A stretch of 64,000 nucleotides of DNA from Chitinophagaceae bacterium C216 (GCA_028485475.2 CP144143.1:558001-622000); one strand, 5' to 3'. Positions 52,101 to 61,108 are shown, numbered from the stretch's first letter. Numbers and translations: made by a program. Notes: generated from the letters alone by a model not told the origin.

Positions 52101-52882
52101 CTTTTAATACTCGGATCGAGTACACGTAAAAAGGGCTTTCCGTCTTTAAAAACAAATTCAAACTTCCCCTTTAGGTCATCGGCAAGCGAATATCCGTAAG
52201 CTTCCAACAACTTGTTTTTTTCTACATCACGGTTACGAATGGTATCGAAATAATTGGGACCGTGTTGTTTAATCAGCTGCATGAACACAATTACCTTGGG
52301 CAGGCATAGCGGATATTCTGTGTCTTCATAATCACAGCTGGTATCGAAGTTGCGTTCTTCATTTTTGCGGATGACCACAGTATATTCTTGCTCGCCCAGT
52401 GTTACAATAGCCTTTACTGTTTCATCCTTAGCCGAAACAATTTTGGCTTTATGCTTTTGCAGATATCTTTCGGCTTCATTAAAAGTTTCATTACTGCACA
52501 GTAGTCGCAAAGAACGTAAATCTAGGTTGCGAAGTTTTACAACAGTATGACGTTGGTCATAATATACATCTTCGCCCAACTGGCCTTTGTCTAATAGTTC
52601 TTGCAACTGAAACAATGCGGCTACTTCATGTTTGCAGATATCACCTAGGTTATATGGGCACGTACAACGAAGCGAAATCAGCTTAGGGTCGCTGTACTTC
52701 TGTATGTACACTTTATAAAAGCTGCTGTAGGTATCATCTTTAACACGAAAAGAGAGATTGCCGGTTAGCTTATCAAACTCTACCAGTTCTGCAAAACCCA
52801 AGGCATGCGTTTTTTTTCCGCGTCTGATTACTTCATCAGTGCCGTTGGTATAAACGTATTTTAAAATATGCGGTAATGCCAT
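49145..52882 (-). CDS. SWIM zinc-finger SNF2-family helicase
   Basis: A 1245-aa protein. Near residue 75-90 is a SWIM zinc finger (CTCPYNLGDICKHEVAAL: CxC...CxH). A long middle region of unknown fold follows, then the SNF2 ATPase from about residue 780: motif I DDMGLGKT near 806, motif II LLLDESQAIKNP, motif III SGTPLQNN, helicase C with SLKAGGVGLNLTAADYV and motif VI EQQAIDRTHRIGQ near 1187. Such enzymes translocate on double-stranded DNA and move or remove bound protein; bacterial RapA is a distant relative. Role here is unknown. No restriction or defence genes are beside it, so I see no reason to call it a defence gene. Confidence 0.93.
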   Translation of the reverse strand: MALPHILKYVYTNGTDEVIRRGKKTHALGFAELVEFDKLTGNLSFRVKDDTYSSFYKVYIQKYSDPKLISLRCTCPYNLGDICKHEVAALFQLQELLDKGQLGEDVYYDQRHTVVKLRNLDLRSLRLLCSNETFNEAERYLQKHKAKIVSAKDETVKAIVTLGEQEYTVVIRKNEERNFDTSCDYEDTEYPLCLPKVIVFMQLIKQHGPNYFDTIRNRDVEKNKLLEAYGYSLADDLKGKFEFVFKDGKPFLRVLDPSIKRITPSADGSKPKPVQPKQEAVAESEVTTKTSTITRRLGIVFNFNKKEYPYFSVEVVSGEADESQNQFVGKVEVLDISKYIDTTTFNEKDISLLNTVRKLQDTEVKKYITRNTPFENLLDEQEGKEDKKLINEYLLPRIKKLLCEPGENPLVYVLPQGKKFITQNLQSVDAIDTPVSLEFFIDKEGDTYTCESLIRTKGIVHGLEENEAPSPLIYLYNHEIFAMPDADAVELVQRFLPDGKIRISKAEWPQQLHEFVLPLAKEYKTDFDTSLLQVIKGVDPEIKLFLAEKGEYLVFTPVFSYNGHETSTAGRQVMLIPDQEKILAIHRNRDKENAFVQKLQNLHSNFIVNEEDGTLALKGKEILKENWFFLFVDAMKEMQVPVFGHEALRNFRFNTAKPQTKIFISSNTDWFDAKVDIMFGDQRVSIAEVKRALAAKQQYVQLGDGTLGILPEDWIKKYALLFRVGEGNNNKLKLSQYHRSVIDELYELRNEEELQFELEEKYNRLRDFDKIPEVEPPEQLRAVLRPYQLAGFQWLNYLNKVNWGGILADDMGLGKTVQALSFLQYYKNQHPNMKAMVVCPTTLIYNWENEIKKFTPELTYYIHHGAARTRNTADILQYDITITTYGTLRSDIKFFLNLQFDYLLLDESQAIKNPASKVTRAASLLNAKHRLCMSGTPLQNNTFDIYAQMNFLNPGMLGSIEFFRQEFAIPIDKLGEADRKEHLRKLLYPFILRRTKEQVAKDLPEKQEMILWCEMGDEQRRIYDAYRNDYRNKILGSIDTQGIAKSQLTILQGLLKLRQICDSPAILNEDEVFENHSIKIEELAREITEDMSDHKALVFSQFLGMLGLIRKKLDELGVKYEYFDGSTSAPERERAIQNFQTNDEVRVFLISLKAGGVGLNLTAADYVYIVDPWWNPAVEQQAIDRTHRIGQTKNIFAYRMICKDTIEDKILQLQEKKKALAKDLISDETGFVKSLTKEDVEYLFS

Positions 52883-52964
52883 AATCCTTGCCCTGCCTTG
52901 TGTACCCGCTCTTTGCCAAGAACGATCTATCCTTTTTCGGGCACGTATCTTTTTAGTTATGAGA

Positions 52965-52992
52965 AAACAAAACAGACCTTCTTAGAAAGGTC
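52965..52992 (-). terminator. probable terminator downstream of comB
   Basis: On the minus strand GACCTTTCTAAGAAGGTC folds into a 6-bp hairpin followed by TGTTTTGTTTT. It lies 150 bp after the comB stop and before the helicase gene. Confidence 0.45.
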
Positions 52993-53141
52993 AATCGGCA
53001 AAAATAAAAGAAAGATTTCCGCTCTTCCTAATGTTTTAAGGAATATTTTATTTTAGGAAAACTGATGCAGAGAATGTAGTATCTTTACAGATTTTTCCCT
53101 TTTGGAATGTATCCTATTGAGCTATTTGCGAAAATCCGGTG

Positions 53142-53867
53142 TTATCCTTTTATCAACTTTTCATCCTGATATAACGGCAACACATTGGCGATATCTTCTG
53201 TAAGACAAAACTCAATATCATCAATATATCCAAACCGGTTTACAAGGCGATGATAGTGCGTAAAGTTTTTTGAAAATTCCAACAAATGACCTTTGTGCTG
53301 TGCATACAGTCCTTCTGCCATAAACGAGCTGTCGCAATGAATGGTGAAGTGTTCTTTAACACGATGTATTACAGCCCCAGCAAAAAGCGTATCCTCCATA
53401 TTGAAGCGATCTTTCCAACCGGCACAGGCCAACACTACATTTTTCTTTTTATGAATTAAATAGTTACAAACTACAGACAGGTTGGGGAAGGAACCTGTAA
53501 CGATATCACCTGCACCATTAGCTAGAGCCATATGCAGCAATTTGGTTCCGTTGGTAGTAGTGAGCACTAGTATTTTTCCACCAATAAAATCGGGAGTGTA
53601 TTCAAGCGGAGAGTTGCCGTGGCTTAACCCCTCGGCTAACTTTCCATCACGCTCACCCGCAGCAATGCCGTTTACTTTCTTACCTATTTCAATTGCCGCA
53701 GGCACTGCATCTACAGGTATCACATACTGAGCGCCGTTATATAAAGCCGATGCTATGGTAGATGTTGCACGAAATACATCGATGATTACTACAACAGCAT
53801 CCGTCAAATCGTATAAATGCAATAACGCCGGAGACAAAGAAGTAAAAAGGGTAGGTTTTTCACTCAT
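53142..53867 (-). CDS. comB: 2-phosphosulfolactate phosphatase
   Basis: A 241-aa ComB-family protein: VVVIIDVFRATSTIASALYNGA at the N-terminus, NGIAAGERDGKLAEGLSHGNSPLEY, KILVLTTTNGTKLL, VLACAGWKDRFNMEDTLFAGAVI. These are the signature blocks with the magnesium-binding acidic residues. In methanogens it makes sulfolactate for coenzyme M; many bacteria have it without that pathway. Here it has no ComA or ComC neighbour. It is followed by its own probable terminator, and gcvT lies 68 bp upstream on the same strand. Confidence 0.9.
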   Translation of the reverse strand: MSEKPTLFTSLSPALLHLYDLTDAVVVIIDVFRATSTIASALYNGAQYVIPVDAVPAAIEIGKKVNGIAAGERDGKLAEGLSHGNSPLEYTPDFIGGKILVLTTTNGTKLLHMALANGAGDIVTGSFPNLSVVCNYLIHKKKNVVLACAGWKDRFNMEDTLFAGAVIHRVKEHFTIHCDSSFMAEGLYAQHKGHLLEFSKNFTHYHRLVNRFGYIDDIEFCLTEDIANVLPLYQDEKLIKG

Positions 53868-53935
53868 ACAGAATTACCAGATTTTAATATCTAAAAGCAC
53901 AAACAACGTTTGTCTATTCAATATTCAGTCGTTTC

Positions 53936-55024
53936 TTAGACAAACGGCATCTTTACTACGTCGGCGGCGAGCTGCTTGTCACGAACCTTTATAAAAATAC
54001 GAGTACCTATTTCGGAAAAAGCAGTTTGTACATAGCCTAATCCAATGGCTTTGCCTAAAGTAGGAGATTGCGTTCCGGATGTTACTACACCAATGGTGCT
54101 ACCTGTATCATCCACAATTTCATAGCCATGGCGAGGAATACCTTTGTCAACCAGCGCAAAACCAATGAGTTTGCGTTGTACACCTTCGGCTTTTTGTTTT
54201 TGCAGTATTTCTTTAGCGGTAAAGTCTTTAGTAAATTTCGTAATCCATCCTAAGCCAGCTTCCAGTGGTGTGGTGGTATCATCCAGGTCATTGCCATACA
54301 GACAATATCCCATTTCCAAGCGAAGAGTATCGCGCGCGGCCAATCCTATTGGCTTCAGCCCTTTCGGCGTGCCCACTTCAAAAATAGCGTTCCAGATTTT
54401 TTCGGCTGCATCATCTTTATCTTCAAAGTAAATTTCCACACCGCCGGCTCCGGTATATCCCGTGGCACTTATTAATACATTGTCTACACCAGCAAATTTG
54501 CCTTTCGTGAATGTATAATATTTAAGATTGATAATATCCAAGTCCGTCAAAGGTTGCAGTATAGCAGTAGCCATAGGCCCTTGCACCGCCAGCAGTGCTG
54601 TTTTATCAGAGATATTGTGTATTTCTGCAGGAGCTTCTGTATTGTGCTGGACAATCCAGTTCCAATCCTTTTCAATATTCGCGGCATTCACCACTAACAT
54701 ATATACTTTATTCTCTTCGATGCAGTATACCAGCAAATCATCAATAATACCGCCCTTTTCGTTGGTCAGGGCACTGTATTGTGCCTGTCCGCTTTTTAGC
54801 TTTGATGCATCATTAGTTGTCAAACGCTGAATAAGCGGTAAGGCATTCTCGCCCTTTAGAATAAATTCGCCCATGTGGCTTACATCAAAAACCCCCGCGT
54901 TTTTTCGTACGGTATGGTGTTCTTCATTAATACTGCTGTAGCTGATGGGCATGTTGTACCCAGCAAAAGGAGCCATTTTTGCTCCCAACGCCATATGCTT
55001 TTGTGTAAACGGAGTTGACTTCAT
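53936..55024 (-). CDS. gcvT: aminomethyltransferase, glycine cleavage T protein
   Basis: A 362-aa T protein of the glycine cleavage system, moving the methylene group from the lipoyl H protein to tetrahydrofolate. Conserved blocks: [13 protein letters not shown] (folate side), [39 protein letters not shown] and [19 protein letters not shown]; the C-terminal barrel has [17 protein letters not shown]. Length is standard. gcvH and gcvP are not in the window. It may share a transcript with comB downstream. Confidence 0.97.
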   Translation of the reverse strand: MKSTPFTQKHMALGAKMAPFAGYNMPISYSSINEEHHTVRKNAGVFDVSHMGEFILKGENALPLIQRLTTNDASKLKSGQAQYSALTNEKGGIIDDLLVYCIEENKVYMLVVNAANIEKDWNWIVQHNTEAPAEIHNISDKTALLAVQGPMATAILQPLTDLDIINLKYYTFTKGKFAGVDNVLISATGYTGAGGVEIYFEDKDDAAEKIWNAIFEVGTPKGLKPIGLAARDTLRLEMGYCLYGNDLDDTTTPLEAGLGWITKFTKDFTAKEILQKQKAEGVQRKLIGFALVDKGIPRHGYEIVDDTGSTIGVVTSGTQSPTLGKAIGLGYVQTAFSEIGTRIFIKVRDKQLAADVVKMPFV

Positions 55025-55113
55025 CGGTTCTTTTTTAAGAAAGATTTTTTCGCGCGCTAAAGGTAATTGCTATTTCTGATTTGCATTTCAGTTTTCTGAC
55101 TTATCTTTTACCT

Positions 55114-56412
55114 ATGAAAAAAAATGCCGACAGCCCTGTACAAGTGTTGTATCCAATGGAAATGCACCCCTATCTATTACTCCTTTTCTATTTTGTATTT
55201 TTAATGACAATGAACACTAACGCTCAGGTTAAAAACGACAAGTGGTTGGAAGACCTTTTGAGGAATCAGGCTTCACCGCTTTTACAAAGCGTGCTGGACC
55301 GGCCCGAGGAGTATCGGTATCAGGTTATTTATACCCGTATTGACCGCGATGCTAACAATCAGCCGCATTTTACCAACTATTACTTAAATGTCGATAATGA
55401 GAGGTATTTCTACCCCGCCTCTATGGTAAAGCTACCCACGGCACTGGTTGCGTTGGAAAAAATTAATTCGTTGAAACAGAAAGGCATAGATAAATATACC
55501 GCGATGCTTACGGATAGTAGTTATAGCGGCCAAACTGCCGTAATCGAAGACAGCACCTCTCCTACAGGATTGCCATTTATCGACCACTATATTAAAAAGA
55601 TTTTTGTTGTAAGCGACAATGATGCCTATAACCGCCTCTATGAGTTTTGCGGACAACAATATCTTAACGAAACGCTTTGGGCTAAAGGATATAAAGACAT
55701 GCGTATTACGCGCCGTTTTGTGAAAATGACTTTTGAAGAAAACAAACACACCAATCAAATTCGCTTTGTAAAAGACGGACACACTATTTATACACAGCCT
55801 CCAGCCACAAGTAAGGCCCAGTTTGATTTCAGTAAGAAAATACTAATGGGACATGCTCACTGGGACGCCGATGATAACATCATCAACGAACCCTATGATT
55901 TTACCATGCACAACAAAGCTACTCTGGAAGATTTGCTGCTGATGATGCGTTCAATACTATTTCCACAGTCGGTAGCACCGCAGCGCAGATTTGCTTTAAC
56001 GGAAGATGACTATCAGAAATTATATCAGTATATGTCTGAAAAGCCTTCGGAGAGCCGTTATCCCCAATACGATACCTCTGCATTTTTCGATAGCTATACC
56101 AAGTTTTTCTTCTTTAGAGACGGAGAACGCAAAATTCCGGATTACATCCGCAGCTTTAATAAAACCGGCTGGAGCCATGGTTTTCTTACAGATGTATGCT
56201 ATATCGTAGATTTCAAAAATAATGTGGAGTTTATGCTCAGTGGAAATATTTATGTAAACAGCGACGGTGTATTAAACGACAATAAATACGAATACAAAGA
56301 AATAGGATACCCGTTTTTTCGAGAGGTAGGTGAAAAAATTTATCAATATGAGCTTCAGCGAAAACGGTCTCATCGTCCCAATCTGGAACAATGGAAGCTG
56401 AAATACGATTAA
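55114..56412 (+). CDS. serine hydrolase of the class A beta-lactamase fold
   Basis: A protein of 432 aa from the ATG at 55114; the signal peptide proper (LLLLFYFVFLMTMNTNAQ) suggests the real start could be the ATG at 55156 or 55162. The active-site motifs are ASMVK (SxxK, Ser103/Lys106), VSDNDAYN (SDN) and NKTGWSHG (KTG). These are the three class A elements, but at 432 aa it is far longer than true beta-lactamases (about 290), with inserts after SDN. It is probably a cell-wall or peptide-processing hydrolase; a beta-lactamase role is unproven. Divergent from gcvT. Confidence 0.85.
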   Translation: MKKNADSPVQVLYPMEMHPYLLLLFYFVFLMTMNTNAQVKNDKWLEDLLRNQASPLLQSVLDRPEEYRYQVIYTRIDRDANNQPHFTNYYLNVDNERYFYPASMVKLPTALVALEKINSLKQKGIDKYTAMLTDSSYSGQTAVIEDSTSPTGLPFIDHYIKKIFVVSDNDAYNRLYEFCGQQYLNETLWAKGYKDMRITRRFVKMTFEENKHTNQIRFVKDGHTIYTQPPATSKAQFDFSKKILMGHAHWDADDNIINEPYDFTMHNKATLEDLLLMMRSILFPQSVAPQRRFALTEDDYQKLYQYMSEKPSESRYPQYDTSAFFDSYTKFFFFRDGERKIPDYIRSFNKTGWSHGFLTDVCYIVDFKNNVEFMLSGNIYVNSDGVLNDNKYEYKEIGYPFFREVGEKIYQYELQRKRSHRPNLEQWKLKYD

Positions 56413-56552
56413 ACTAAGTGCGCGAATGTCATCATTGATAAAAATCAACATTTCGGACAAATTTTTGTCATATATAAGCAAACAAATTTTGAAGATCTTA
56501 GCGTTTTCTTAAACCTAAACAGAGTAGACAAGTTTTACTATATTTTTGTGCT

Positions 56553-57224
56553 ATGAAATTTGATAAGATTCATAACAAAGGGCAGGCCCGACTTTTTAAG
56601 AATGACTATCTGGAAATGCTTACCAAAACCCACCCGCTGGTGATTTGGGGCATGTATATTCCGGTGATTACATATATGCTATACTACAGTGCTACGCATT
56701 TACACTTTTCAACCGGATTCGTATTTTTAATCTTCTTCTGTGGCATGTTTTTCTGGTCTTTTTTTGAATACCTAGCCCACAGATTTATTTTCCACTGGGT
56801 GAGTGATAATCCTACTATTCAGAAAATCTCTTATGTGCTGCACGGTAATCACCATCATTATCCGCGCGATAGGCAGCGTTTATTTATGCCTCCGGTTCCC
56901 AGCATCATCATTGCATCGGTTTTGTTCAGCATATTTTACCTGATCATGCGCCAGCATGCTTTCATGTTCTTCCCCGGGTTTATCCTCGGTTATCTGATGT
57001 ACGGAACCATGCACTATGCCATTCATGCCTGGAACCCGCCGTTTAAATGGATGAAAGGTTTGTGGCGTAACCACCACTTGCATCACTACAAAGACGAAAG
57101 CAAGGGCTTTGGGGTGAGCAGTACATTATGGGACCATGTGTTTGGAACCATGTTTGATTTGAAAAAAGAAAAAGAAGATAAGGAAAAGGTAAAAGAGTTG
57201 ATGTTTGAGAAAAAAAGAAAATAA
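56553..57224 (+). CDS. fatty acid 2-hydroxylase/sterol desaturase-family membrane enzyme
   Basis: A 223-aa di-iron membrane hydroxylase. His clusters: EYLAHRFIFHW, LHGNHHHYPRD, MHYAIHAWNP and RNHHLHHYKDES, matching the FA2H pattern. Four hydrophobic helices surround them. It would 2-hydroxylate acyl chains, which in Bacteroidota appear on sphingolipids, sulfonolipids and ornithine lipids. It is followed by a bidirectional terminator. Confidence 0.92.
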   Translation: MKFDKIHNKGQARLFKNDYLEMLTKTHPLVIWGMYIPVITYMLYYSATHLHFSTGFVFLIFFCGMFFWSFFEYLAHRFIFHWVSDNPTIQKISYVLHGNHHHYPRDRQRLFMPPVPSIIIASVLFSIFYLIMRQHAFMFFPGFILGYLMYGTMHYAIHAWNPPFKWMKGLWRNHHLHHYKDESKGFGVSSTLWDHVFGTMFDLKKEKEDKEKVKELMFEKKRK

Positions 57225-57254
57225 ACAACATTACACATTTTTCTTTTCATATAT

Positions 57255-57290
57255 AAAATACTGAAGGACGATACTACCCTTCAGTATTTT
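57255..57290. terminator. bidirectional terminator overlapping the end of the TIGR02757 gene
   Basis: AAAATACTGAAGG (57255-57267) and CCTTCAGTATTTT (57278-57290) form a 13-bp stem with T/A tracts both sides. The right arm lies inside the last codons of the minus-strand gene. Confidence 0.9.
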
Positions 57291-58066
57291 TCTATTACGC
57301 CCAATCCAAATAAAGCAAAATCGTACTTTACAGGATCTTTTGCATCGAGTTGTTTTAAATTTCTCGTCAGCTCTACTGCAGCCTGCCAATCATTAGGAAT
57401 ACGTTGCAATAGCTGAAAGTGCTTAGCTACTCTTTCCACATGCACATCTAAAGGACACACCAGCTGAGAAGGTTGTATGTTTTTCCAAATACCAAAATCG
57501 ACACCCTTTTTATTGCTACGTACCATCCATCTTAAAAACATATTCAATCTCTTGCATGCCGATTTTTTAGCAGGCGAAGCAATATGTTTTACCGTGCGTC
57601 GAGGGAAGTCGGGAAAAAGTTTTTCATTAAAGAAAGAATAGTGAAAGCCGGTAAGCGCCTGCTCTACATTTTCATCGTCCTTTTGCATGAACGCAGTGAA
57701 TGCCGTTTCAAGAGTAGCTGCCCCGCGATCTCTGTAATGCCATCTCAAAAAATCGAAAAAATGAAAAAGGTCTGTAGCATTAAAGGTACGATGCGCAAAA
57801 TTTACAAAAGGACGTAAATCACTTTCTTCAAAGTTCATGATAAAATCATAGGGCGCATGATCCATCCCATGAAGCAACCGATCGCAAGAGTTGATAATAC
57901 TCTTACGATTTCCCCAGGCTAAAATGGCAGCAAAGAATCCGGCAATTTCGATATCCTGCTTTTTCGTAAATCGATGCGGTATACAAATAGGGTCGTCTTT
58001 TATGAAACCGGCCTGTTCGTATTGGGCAGCCTTTTTATCCAAAAACTCCTTGAGTCCGCTATCCAT
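57281..58066 (-). CDS. TIGR02757 (DUF2400) family protein
   Basis: A 261-aa protein with the family blocks DPICIPHRFTKKQDIEIAGFFAAILAWGNRKSI, AHRTFNATDLFHFFDFLRWHYR, and CKRLNMFLRWMVRSNKKGVDFGIW, LVCPLDVHVERVAKHFQL near the end. This last region resembles the HhH-DNA glycosylase fold, which suggests nucleic-acid binding, but no activity is established. Its 3' end carries a terminator arm; its start overlaps the Fic gene by 8 bp. Confidence 0.9.
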   Translation of the reverse strand: MDSGLKEFLDKKAAQYEQAGFIKDDPICIPHRFTKKQDIEIAGFFAAILAWGNRKSIINSCDRLLHGMDHAPYDFIMNFEESDLRPFVNFAHRTFNATDLFHFFDFLRWHYRDRGAATLETAFTAFMQKDDENVEQALTGFHYSFFNEKLFPDFPRRTVKHIASPAKKSACKRLNMFLRWMVRSNKKGVDFGIWKNIQPSQLVCPLDVHVERVAKHFQLLQRIPNDWQAAVELTRNLKQLDAKDPVKYDFALFGLGVIEKY

Positions 58067-59330
58067 TGTTTTGCATCAGTTGTTCGTACTGATCGCCTTT
58101 GACGAAGGCGTAAGTTTTTTTGTTGATATGATAATACTTAATCCAGCCTTTGTTTACCAGCGCAATCAAATCGGTACGAGCTGTTTCTTTGGAAATACCG
58201 TATACCGAACGCAGTTCACGAATAGTAACAACTTTTTCGGCATCTTCTTTCAGCCATTGTATTACGGCGGTTTGACGTTCATTATAACCCGGCAGCTTGA
58301 CGGCAGCACTTTCCGACTTTTCTTTAGTGATGCGTTGTACAAGATCCTTCAATGAACGCAAGGCCATTTGAAGCGACTGAATATAAAAATGGATAAAATA
58401 TCCAATATTGTTTCCATCGGTCTGCGACTGTACAATCGCTTTATGATATTGGGTGCGCAACTTGGATATTACATTGGACACTGATAAAAACTCAGCAACC
58501 CAATAGCCTTTTTTCAGCAGATACATTTGTGCCAGAATGCGCCCCATTCGTCCGTTGCCGTCTTTGAATGGACGAATACTCAGGATGAGGTAATGAAGAA
58601 TGCCAGCTTTTACCAATGGATGAATAAAAAAGGGTGTTTGATCATTATTATACAACTCAAATACAACAGACATGAGTTGATTCAGCTGGGCTGCTTGTGG
58701 TGGTTTGTATCCGGCTGCCCCATCAATCAAGCTTTCATCTACCTTATTATTGGTACGATAGCGTCCAATACCTTTCTGCTTAATGGTGTCCTTAGTAAGT
58801 GTTTGATGTATCTGAAGCAACAACGCTTCTGTGAGCACTTCGTCCTTTTGTGAAAAAGCAAACTGTAAAGTACGATAAATATTTACACAGACTTGTTCTT
58901 CGGTATTTTGAGGAGGACGTTTTTTCAACAGCATTTCCTTAGCCATTTTTTTAGAAACGGAAATGCCGGCCAGCAATGCAGAGGTAATGCTTTCTTCGAG
59001 TAAGGCGTGAGTTTTGTGCCGATGGGTTTGCTTGTTTTCTAACAATACATCCATCCCTCGCCCTCCAGCCAGATCAATATCCATGCGATGTAGCTGAGCC
59101 TCCAAAGCATTGCTAAGCCACCAAGAAATATGCTGATTGTGATAATATAGTTTTCGAGTATAGCCCTGTTCTCTCTCTTTCACCACTTGTTGCCAAATCT
59201 CCTCTCTGTTTCCAGAAAGGGGCAACTGCATATCCTTGAACTTATCCCAATGAACGTAATTATTATTTAAGTTTTGAATAAACAAACGTAATGGATCTTC
59301 TATCGTTGATCTATGATTCTCTCCTTCCAT
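58059..59330 (-). CDS. Fic-domain protein lacking catalytic His and inhibitory Glu, with C-terminal winged helix
   Basis: A 423-aa protein. N-terminal helical region, then the Fic core (about 105-330) and a C-terminal DeoR-like winged helix (VTIRELRSVYGISKETARTDLIALVNKGWI). The Fic motif, normally HPFxDGNGRxGR, reads RPFKDGNGRMGR, so the catalytic His is Arg253. The inhibitory helix, normally SxxxEG, reads SALLAG, so the auto-inhibitory Glu is Ala121. The rest of the loop (DGNGR, anion-binding) and the frame are intact. Loss of both together argues for a functional shift, perhaps nucleotide binding with the winged helix acting as a regulator, rather than random decay. AMPylation is not expected. 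Confidence 0.88.
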   Translation of the reverse strand: MEGENHRSTIEDPLRLFIQNLNNNYVHWDKFKDMQLPLSGNREEIWQQVVKEREQGYTRKLYYHNQHISWWLSNALEAQLHRMDIDLAGGRGMDVLLENKQTHRHKTHALLEESITSALLAGISVSKKMAKEMLLKKRPPQNTEEQVCVNIYRTLQFAFSQKDEVLTEALLLQIHQTLTKDTIKQKGIGRYRTNNKVDESLIDGAAGYKPPQAAQLNQLMSVVFELYNNDQTPFFIHPLVKAGILHYLILSIRPFKDGNGRMGRILAQMYLLKKGYWVAEFLSVSNVISKLRTQYHKAIVQSQTDGNNIGYFIHFYIQSLQMALRSLKDLVQRITKEKSESAAVKLPGYNERQTAVIQWLKEDAEKVVTIRELRSVYGISKETARTDLIALVNKGWIKYYHINKKTYAFVKGDQYEQLMQNNG

Positions 59331-59452
59331 TATTGATAAATATGGGCAAATAAATGCAAAATTAGCTGGTTTGCTTCACTTTTAGAGCAGCAAAGCCCTG
59401 TAATAATGCGGTGCATTATTTATAATAACAAGCATCCTCTTTTATAACGATC

Positions 59453-60592
59453 TTACCCGATAGCTTGCTGCAGATCGGCAATTAAATCTTCAGCATCTTC
59501 GATACCAATGCTCAAACGCATGAGCGAATCGCTTAAGCCGTTGGCGAGTCTTTCTTCGCGGGGAACAGAAGCGTGCGTCATGGAGGCAGGATGGTTGATT
59601 AAAGACTCGACTCCACCCAAACTTTCTGCTAGGGCTATAATTTTGGTTCCCTTTAAAACTTTCAAGGCCGCTTCGATGGAGGCGTCTTTTAATTCAAAGC
59701 TCATCATTCCACCGAAATCACGCATCTGCTTTCTGGCTATTTGATATCCGGGACTATCTTCAAATCCGCACCAATACACATTTTTTACTTTGGGATGAGC
59801 TTTTAAAAATTGTGCTACTTTTCTTCCGTTTTCGCAATGCCGCTGCATGCGTACGTGTAGCGTTTTGATACCCCTTAATACCAAAAAGCAATCGAAGGGT
59901 CCGGGTACCGCTCCGGAGCTTTTTTGAATATAATATAATTTATCGCGCAGCTCTTGGCTGTTCATCATCAGCGCACCCATAATCACATCACTATGGCCAC
60001 CCAGATATTTTGTGGCAGAATGCATAACAATATCAGCTCCTAAATCCAATGGGTTCTGCAAATAGGGCGAAGCAAATGTATTATCCACAACGAGCAATGC
60101 CCCGGCTTTTTGAGAAAGAGCAGCCATCGCTTCGATATCGGTAATTTTCATTAGTGGGTTGGTGGGCGTCTCCACCCATAACATTCGGGTGTTGGGAGTT
60201 AGGGCTTTTTCCACATTAGCCACATCCGTTGTATCAACATAAATAAACTTAATACCAAAATCGGCCCAGAGCGTAGCAAACAATCGGTATGTGCCTCCGT
60301 ACATATCTTTTGCAGCAATCACTTCATCTCCCGGTTTCAACAGTCGCAATACAGCATCGGTAGCAGCTACCCCACTACTAAAAGCCAAACCATATTTACC
60401 ATTTTCCAATTCGGCAAAAGCTTTTTCCAATGCCGTACGCGTTGGATTTCCGGCACGGGAATAATCATATCCTTTGTGTTCATTAGGGGCACTCTGCACA
60501 AATGTGGAAGACTGAAATATGGGAGTCATAATAGCTCCGGTAGAGGGATCTGGCTCTACCCCGGCATGAATGATTTTAGTATCGCGATTCAT
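59453..60592 (-). CDS. PLP-dependent trans-sulfuration enzyme (cystathionine gamma-synthase/lyase type)
   Basis: A 379-aa Cys/Met-metabolism PLP enzyme: IHAGVEPDPSTGAIMTPIFQSSTF, YDYSRAGNPTRTALEKA (active-site Tyr/Arg pair), GDEVIAAKDMYGGTYRL, LLVVDNTFASPYLQNPLDLGAD and the PLP-Lys motif SATKYLGGHSDV, with ESLGGVESLINHPASMTH near the end. Sequence alone does not separate synthase from lyase. It has a clear promoter and stands alone. Confidence 0.92.
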   Translation of the reverse strand: MNRDTKIIHAGVEPDPSTGAIMTPIFQSSTFVQSAPNEHKGYDYSRAGNPTRTALEKAFAELENGKYGLAFSSGVAATDAVLRLLKPGDEVIAAKDMYGGTYRLFATLWADFGIKFIYVDTTDVANVEKALTPNTRMLWVETPTNPLMKITDIEAMAALSQKAGALLVVDNTFASPYLQNPLDLGADIVMHSATKYLGGHSDVIMGALMMNSQELRDKLYYIQKSSGAVPGPFDCFLVLRGIKTLHVRMQRHCENGRKVAQFLKAHPKVKNVYWCGFEDSPGYQIARKQMRDFGGMMSFELKDASIEAALKVLKGTKIIALAESLGGVESLINHPASMTHASVPREERLANGLSDSLMRLSIGIEDAEDLIADLQQAIG

Positions 60593-60623
60593 CTCATTAT
60601 TCTTTTAAGAACATTGAAGGTAG

Positions 60624-60654
60624 TAAAAATAGCAACCCGAATAACCTCTACAAA
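60624..60654 (-). promoter_or_regulatory. promoter of the trans-sulfuration gene
   Basis: On the minus strand TTTG (60654-60651), exactly 19 bp, then TATTTTTA (60631-60624), one mismatch from TAnnTTTG. The ATG at 60592 lies about 30 bp on. Confidence 0.65.
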
Positions 60655-61076
60655 AATGTTAATTGATTACATTCTCAAAATTTTTTCGGTTTTAACGTGT
60701 AACATTTGAGCCTTCTCTCACGTATAAGAAATGTCAATGAGCATAAATGGTTTTGTGAAGAGCTCTTATAACCGTGCATCCAAAAATCAAAATCATAATA
60801 AAAAATCTGATTTTGTTTTGTTGCCGTTTAAAAAACAATAAAACCGTTCGTTGAGAAAAAACAACGAATTCTTATTCTTTAAAATTGTTTAACAAAGCTC
60901 AGCATACCGCTGGTCCTCATTTCGCTTGTATATAGGTAACTGCCGGCTTTACCTTTACAATGAACAAGGAGCGCTCTTTGATTATACAAGCACACATCGG
61001 TGATGATAAAAATATCTTTTCACGGTCGAAAAAACGTCGTTCACCGAGTATTTACAGGGGTTTTACCAGTAAACAC
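60655..61076. other. intergenic region without a supported gene
   Basis: AT-rich sequence between the promoters of the trans-sulfuration gene and the PepSY-like gene. It contains a 7-bp hairpin (TTCGTTG 60847-60853, CAACGAA 60862-60868) followed by a T-rich but broken tract. A short basic frame at 60960-61145 overlaps the next promoter and is not convincing. Confidence 0.5.
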
Positions 61077-61108
61077 TTGACTGAAGGAGCCTTGCTGAAG
61101 TATGTTTG
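61077..61108 (+). promoter_or_regulatory. promoter of the PepSY-like gene
   Basis: TTG (61077-61079), 21 bp, then TATGTTTG (61101-61108), an exact TAnnTTTG; ATG at 61157. Confidence 0.6.

Noticed and set aside
49145-52882. SNF2 helicase as part of a defence island
   Set aside because: No nuclease, methylase or other defence gene is adjacent; neighbours are housekeeping.
55114-56412. True class A beta-lactamase
   Set aside because: The three motifs are there, but the protein is about 140 residues too long with large inserts, so I keep it as a serine hydrolase.
59402-59420. 8-bp hairpin AATAATGC/GCATTATT downstream of the trans-sulfuration gene
   Set aside because: AT-rich, and no T tract on either strand, so a terminator call is not supported.
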